DNA of 46,526 nucleotides. It comes from an uncultured Candidatus Saccharibacteria bacterium. Its GTDB lineage: Bacteria; Patescibacteriota; Saccharimonadia; Saccharimonadales; Saccharimonadaceae. Below are positions 42,770 to 46,526 of this stretch, in pieces (positions within the stretch are counted from its first letter, which is position 1; every line of letters begins with the position of its first letter). The DNA is taken from contig CALFGG010000039.1 in NCBI GenBank assembly GCA_937958235.1, forward strand, positions 1 through 46,526, given 5' to 3'. The position numbers and the translations under genes are program-made. The notes under the pieces were generated by a model. It was not told the origin of the DNA. It worked only from the letters and a program-made list of their open reading frames with translations, and searched no databases.

Positions 42770-43044
42770 AATATTCCTTATTTAGTAATAACTAGGAATC
42801 ATTTTATCATATTTGATTCATTAAATCAAATCTCGTCTAGAAAATAATAAATTTATTCACGCTATTATTCTCTATGCACTCATCTCAAAAGATTTTTATT
42901 TTGGTCATACTTTTAAGGTTCTATAAGGTACTATAGTTGTTTTTCAAACTATTTTTTCAAAGTTTTTAATGTGCGATAAAGATTGGTTTATCTTTATTTT
43001 TTATACAGTTGCAATTAGTCTATCTACTAAGTTCTACTTAGCGA

Positions 43045-44370
43045 TTATTTCTTGCCCTTAGCAGCTGATTCAAGTTTGTTTAACTGCTTCATTGAAGCGA
43101 TGTAGTAAGCAATACCAATACCAAGTACTGCAGTAATTACCATACCAAGTACTACTTCAGAAGCACCAGTACGAGGAAGTTCTTTTGGTGTTTCAGGTGT
43201 TTTTGGAGTAGGAGTTTTTGGCGTCTCAGCACATTTTCTTGTTACACGAACCTGTACCTTGTCATGAATAGTAGCTACGTCAATTGCAGCCGCAGAATTA
43301 TTCTCAATTGTTACTGTTTGGCCACATGGGAACATTTTCTCATCATCATCAATTTTTACCTTATAGGTAATAGTTGCATCTGTTCCGCCTTTGTAGTCAC
43401 CAATATTAAAACCATTAGTAAATAGATTATCCTTTTCAAAGGTTCCGTTAGGATGTCCAGCATTAAAGATGCGAGTTGTACCTGGCACAAAACTCATACC
43501 TTTACCTAGTAAATCATATACGGATACATTTCTCAGCACTGTAGTACCAGTATTCCTAAAATGAATCTTAAAATCTAAAGTTTCACCCGGTTCAGCATCG
43601 ATTGAATTCTGATAGTTATTAGCTAAGTCTTTTGATACACTTTTGTTCATATCAAAGCCAGCTTTATCAACCTTAATTCTAAAGGTAATATTACCAGAAT
43701 ATTCGTTACAGCCTGGAAGATAACCCCATTGGTTATAACCAACAAATGTGCCACCGTATTTACCAAACAGAGCATCGTCATCAATCAGGCTTCCATTTAG
43801 TTTACCACCGTTATGGATGTGAGCAGAACCACGAACATATCTCAATGAAACAGTTTGATTAGTTTGAATATATGCAGTATCCCATACCTCTTTCGGAGTA
43901 GCATTATCAGCAGTAATTAATCCCTTAATCATTGCTGACTGACCCTTAGTGATACTAGCAGAGATTTCATTCACCCTAACGCGAATTGGCTTTGCAAAAG
44001 TACGACCACTAGCATCGTTTAAGTTTGCAGCTGCGTTATTGTGGAAGAATATCTGAACTTCATATTCAGCACCAGGTTCCGCCACGACGTTATCATCAAA
44101 TTTATCATTTGTCCCAGCCTTACGAATCCTGACGAAGTTTCGTTCGTCACCCATTACTGGATCATCAGTGATTGAGTTGATTGTAGCGTGGTCAGCTGGT
44201 TTCTGCCATGTATAGGTTGGACGTTCTGGACCCCATGTTTCGAACGCATGGGTTTCCCCTACCGGCAGTACCGCTGCCGCACCCAGCGATAATAAACCTA
44301 CCACTGGCAAGATGCGATGCGCCGTATGGCGCAACACATCCCATGTTTTTGTGTTTGTGTTTGTTCTCAT
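43045..44370 (-). CDS. LPxTG-anchored surface protein with DUF11-like domain
   Basis: 441 residues. A signal peptide (basic start, hydrophobic VGLLSLGAAAVLPVG, likely cleavage after THA near residue 42) is followed by an extracellular beta-rich region with at least one DUF11-type repeat: DAEPGETLDFKIHFRNTG, then VSVYDLLGKGMSFVPGT and a DATITYKVKI strand. A Thr/Pro-rich stalk leads to the sorting signal LPRTG, a hydrophobic helix and a basic tail ending AAKGKK. It should be covalently anchored by a sortase, and the only sortase in the window is at 5750-7069. AAAGGAGAGG precedes the ATG. Confidence 0.9.
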   Translation of the reverse strand: MRTNTNTKTWDVLRHTAHRILPVVGLLSLGAAAVLPVGETHAFETWGPERPTYTWQKPADHATINSITDDPVMGDERNFVRIRKAGTNDKFDDNVVAEPGAEYEVQIFFHNNAAANLNDASGRTFAKPIRVRVNEISASITKGQSAMIKGLITADNATPKEVWDTAYIQTNQTVSLRYVRGSAHIHNGGKLNGSLIDDDALFGKYGGTFVGYNQWGYLPGCNEYSGNITFRIKVDKAGFDMNKSVSKDLANNYQNSIDAEPGETLDFKIHFRNTGTTVLRNVSVYDLLGKGMSFVPGTTRIFNAGHPNGTFEKDNLFTNGFNIGDYKGGTDATITYKVKIDDDEKMFPCGQTVTIENNSAAAIDVATIHDKVQVRVTRKCAETPKTPTPKTPETPKELPRTGASEVVLGMVITAVLGIGIAYYIASMKQLNKLESAAKGKK

Positions 44371-44409
44371 TCCTCTCCTTTATTATTTAGAGCTCTTAAA
44401 AGTGATTAC

Positions 44410-46526
44410 CTAGTTTCCAAAGTTTGAAAAGTCCCATTCGGCAGATGCATAACCTAAGTCATATGATGTATCTGGAGCCTTCTCTGTTGATTCTTTTTCC
44501 TTTTCAACGGTCATTTTAGCCTCAGCATCAGATTGTTTTTCTGTAGCGCCTGTATTCATATTTTCATTATTTTCAACTTGATCCAAGGTTTTATCAACAT
44601 TTTCTACACCAGCCTCATCTTTTTTAGAGAATTCTTCAACAGCCTCCTTCTCTTCCACGACCTTATTTTCAACTTCACCCCCTGTAGTCTCCATCCTTGC
44701 ATTTTCCTGTTCAGACCCAAGTGTCGCTTCTACTGTCTGGTCTGTTTCAGTATTTACCTTCTGTGCATCAAATTCGTCTGCACCTTTTACATCAGCAGTT
44801 TTCGCCTCAAGCACCTTTTCATTATCCTTTGGATTTTCACCTGGAGTTTCTTTTGGATTTTCACCTGGAGTTTCTTTTGGTGTTTCTCCTGGATTATTCT
44901 TTGGAGTTTCTTTTGGAGTTTCGTCATCCTTTTTCTTGTCACTCTCGTGAATACCACTGCTATCATCGTGGTGATTCCCACCCCGATAAATACGACGAAT
45001 TATCTTTTTACTAGAATCATCTTCGTCTTTATGAGTTCCGCTTCCATCACCTTCTTCTTTATAAATTCCGCTTCCATCATCTAATTTTGGATCAGGATTA
45101 CCAGGAAGTTCCGGTGTAATAGAAATAGAAGTAGAAGTTGAACTAGATTTTTCAGGTGTCTTATACTCAACCTTATAAGTAGACGTATCCTTTGGTGTAA
45201 CCTCAACAGCAATAAGTTGTTTACACCCAGCTTCGTGTCCAAGAAGAATGTATTTTTTCATCGCCTCTTTGATTTGAGCTTCTGAAGCGTCAGGCGCAAT
45301 TAACCCAATGTCTCTAAGCCCCATTTCTTTAGCTTCTGGATTTGCTTCATAATAATTCAGATTCGTCCCTTGCACCACATCTGTAATAACCAGTACCCCA
45401 CCTTCGTATGGATTAACACTCTTATCAACATGGTGACTTACGCTATCTATTTCGCTAACACTTTTAGCCAAATTACCCTGTGCATCAACAGCCCTAATAT
45501 AAGGTGAAACATAATGCTGACCATCAGTTAAGAGCATTAAACCGTGCCCCATATTCTTTTCAAGATCTATTTTTTTCTGCTCTACAAAGGATTTCATATC
45601 GTTATATTTAGCATTATCCTTCATTATCGCCATAGTATCGGCACCTTTTTGCTCCAAAGACATCTGAGCTTTATCTACATACCCAAGAGAGTATGCCTCT
45701 TGCACCAATACAGCAGGATCACCAGCATGACTATTAAATTCTTCAAGTGATTTTTTCAATAGAGAATCCATAGCATCAGCGTTCCCCTCCGCAGCTCGAT
45801 ATTCAGCCCCTTCACCACCGTTTAACCATTCAGCTGGCTTCGTGGTAAGCGCTCCAAAATGACTGGACTCCATTAATGACCTGTCAATCATGTCAGCGCC
45901 AGAGTTATCACCCCCTAACTCAAAGTTAACACCCTCAATTACTCGTCCATCTGCAGTTACTACATCTACACTTTTATCCGTCTTTTCAGTATCTACTTCT
46001 GCGTTCGATTCAGTAGCCTTAGCAGTTTCGTTCAGCGTATCAGTCGCTGCGTCAGAACCCGTTCCATCTCCTTGGTTTGCATTAGTCTCAGCTTTAACCT
46101 GAGACTCTATCTTTGCAGTCGCATTAGCGGTCCCATTTTTATAACCGCTATGATAGGTTGCAGCGCCAACCGTACCAACCAACGCAGCAACAAGACAACC
46201 CTTGACAAAGAGTTTGCCAATACCACTCTTTTTAAAACGATCCATAATATTACGGACGATATTCCCCTTATTGCTGACACTTTCTGGGCTCTTATCTCCA
46301 TCATTATCCTCATCGTCTTCAGAGTCATCTTTACCTGTATCCTTAGAATCATTAGGATTATCTGGTTGTTCACCCACAGCAACCCCTTCAGAGTCATCTT
46401 TGCCTGTATCCTTAGAATCATTAGGATTATCTGGTTGTTCACCCACAGCAACCCCTTCAGAGTCATCTTTGCCTGTATCCTTAGAATCATTAGGATTATC
46501 TGGTTGTTCACCCACAGCAACCCCTT
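44410..46526 (-). CDS. Repeat-bearing single-pass membrane protein, 5' end cut off
   Basis: The frame stays open to the right edge, so the true N-terminus is missing; the GTG inside the repeat at 46515 is not a credible start. At least 705 residues are visible. They comprise tandem 23-residue acidic repeats (46319-46526), a transmembrane helix (IGKLFVKGCLVAALVGTVGAA) and a region of about 300 residues with no family recognised (includes LMLLTDGQHYVSPYIRAVD). A Pro/Glu/Lys-rich stretch with repeated GE(T/N)PKETP units follows, then an acidic tail ending SNFGN. There is no LPxTG signal. With the repeats on the N-terminal side of the helix, they should face the cytoplasm. It lies 39 nt upstream of the LPxTG gene on the same strand, so the two may be cotranscribed. 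Confidence 0.75.
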   Translation of the reverse strand, partial: GVAVGEQPDNPNDSKDTGKDDSEGVAVGEQPDNPNDSKDTGKDDSEGVAVGEQPDNPNDSKDTGKDDSEDDEDNDGDKSPESVSNKGNIVRNIMDRFKKSGIGKLFVKGCLVAALVGTVGAATYHSGYKNGTANATAKIESQVKAETNANQGDGTGSDAATDTLNETAKATESNAEVDTEKTDKSVDVVTADGRVIEGVNFELGGDNSGADMIDRSLMESSHFGALTTKPAEWLNGGEGAEYRAAEGNADAMDSLLKKSLEEFNSHAGDPAVLVQEAYSLGYVDKAQMSLEQKGADTMAIMKDNAKYNDMKSFVEQKKIDLEKNMGHGLMLLTDGQHYVSPYIRAVDAQGNLAKSVSEIDSVSHHVDKSVNPYEGGVLVITDVVQGTNLNYYEANPEAKEMGLRDIGLIAPDASEAQIKEAMKKYILLGHEAGCKQLIAVEVTPKDTSTYKVEYKTPEKSSSTSTSISITPELPGNPDPKLDDGSGIYKEEGDGSGTHKDEDDSSKKIIRRIYRGGNHHDDSSGIHESDKKKDDETPKETPKNNPGETPKETPGENPKETPGENPKDNEKVLEAKTADVKGADEFDAQKVNTETDQTVEATLGSEQENARMETTGGEVENKVVEEKEAVEEFSKKDEAGVENVDKTLDQVENNENMNTGATEKQSDAEAKMTVEKEKESTEKAPDTSYDLGYASAEWDFSNFGN
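46319..46526 (-). repeat. 69-bp tandem coding repeat, at least three units
   Basis: The sequence AACCCCTT recurs at 46381, 46450 and 46519, a 69-nt period with almost no divergence. The innermost unit has one synonymous change (TTACCTG for TTGCCTG on the plus strand). Each unit encodes 23 acidic residues including EQPDNPNDSKD. The array continues past the window edge. Confidence 0.92.

Noticed and set aside
42976..43003. Hairpin with a T run (ATAAAGAT / ATCTTTAT) downstream of the LPxTG gene as its terminator
   Set aside because: The T run is on the plus strand only. Read in the direction of the minus-strand gene no T run follows, and there is no plus-strand gene just upstream of it.
46107..46520. 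137-codon ORF in an alternative frame over the tandem repeats
   Set aside because: It is a by-product of the 69-bp repeat, whose length is a multiple of three and so keeps every frame open. The acidic frame continues into the membrane helix and the rest of the protein.
46319..46526. CRISPR-like repeat array
   Set aside because: The units are directly adjacent without spacers and encode a continuous protein.

Overview
The window looks like chromosome from a Candidatus Saccharibacteria (TM7, Patescibacteria/CPR) bacterium. This is inferred from the gene set, not from a marker phylogeny. The signs are moderately AT-rich DNA with TGA used as a stop, a reduced set of housekeeping genes, a Gram-positive-type envelope (a sortase, an LPxTG protein, and SEDS and PBP peptidoglycan enzymes), a VirD4/TraG-like ATPase, DprA, and many small membrane proteins with no recognisable family. 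It carries about 32 protein genes, two tRNAs, one strong candidate non-coding RNA, and two unusually long intergenic gaps in the cell-wall region.

Layout. 0-5.4 kb: a glycosyltransferase, then a minus-strand group with a P-type ATPase and three small membrane or zinc-ribbon proteins. 5.6-10 kb: tRNA-Leu, a sortase, a PEGA-domain membrane protein and a single-pass membrane protein. 10-17.6 kb: gltX, a DUF3048 (YerB-like) protein, a small acidic protein, tRNA-Glu, der, a PIN-PhoH ATPase and pth. 17.6-20.3 kb: a dprA-marR operon, a free-standing ncRNA of about 316 nt with a consensus promoter and terminator, and a secreted protein. 20.4-27.4 kb: topA, a sigma-region-4/HARE-HTH protein and a large VirD4-like ATPase. 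28.3-39 kb, all minus strand: a rearranged division and cell-wall cluster (PBP, mraY, ftsW, murG, ftsQ, a 0.94 kb gap, rsmH, a structured spacer, ftsL, infB). 39-42.8 kb: relA/spoT, parB, parA and rplU. 43-46.5 kb: an LPxTG surface protein and a repeat-bearing membrane protein cut by the right edge.

How the parts fit. The sortase at 5.75 kb and the LPxTG protein at 43-44.4 kb are an enzyme and a likely substrate. dprA and the VirD4-like ATPase fit DNA uptake or transfer. The minus-strand block at 28-39 kb builds septal peptidoglycan. The plus strand is C-rich over G in both halves although gene orientation changes near 28 kb, so the whole window probably lies on one replication arm with the minus strand leading. 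parAB near the right side agrees with an origin beyond that edge.

At least ten genes have a -10 hexamer only 6-9 nt before the start codon, so leaderless transcription appears common here. The best candidates for undescribed biology are the ncRNA at 19218-19533, the small ORF plus structured RNA between rsmH and ftsL, and the two long gaps (27.4-28.3 and 32.1-32.95 kb) that share two short motifs in the same order just after operon terminators.
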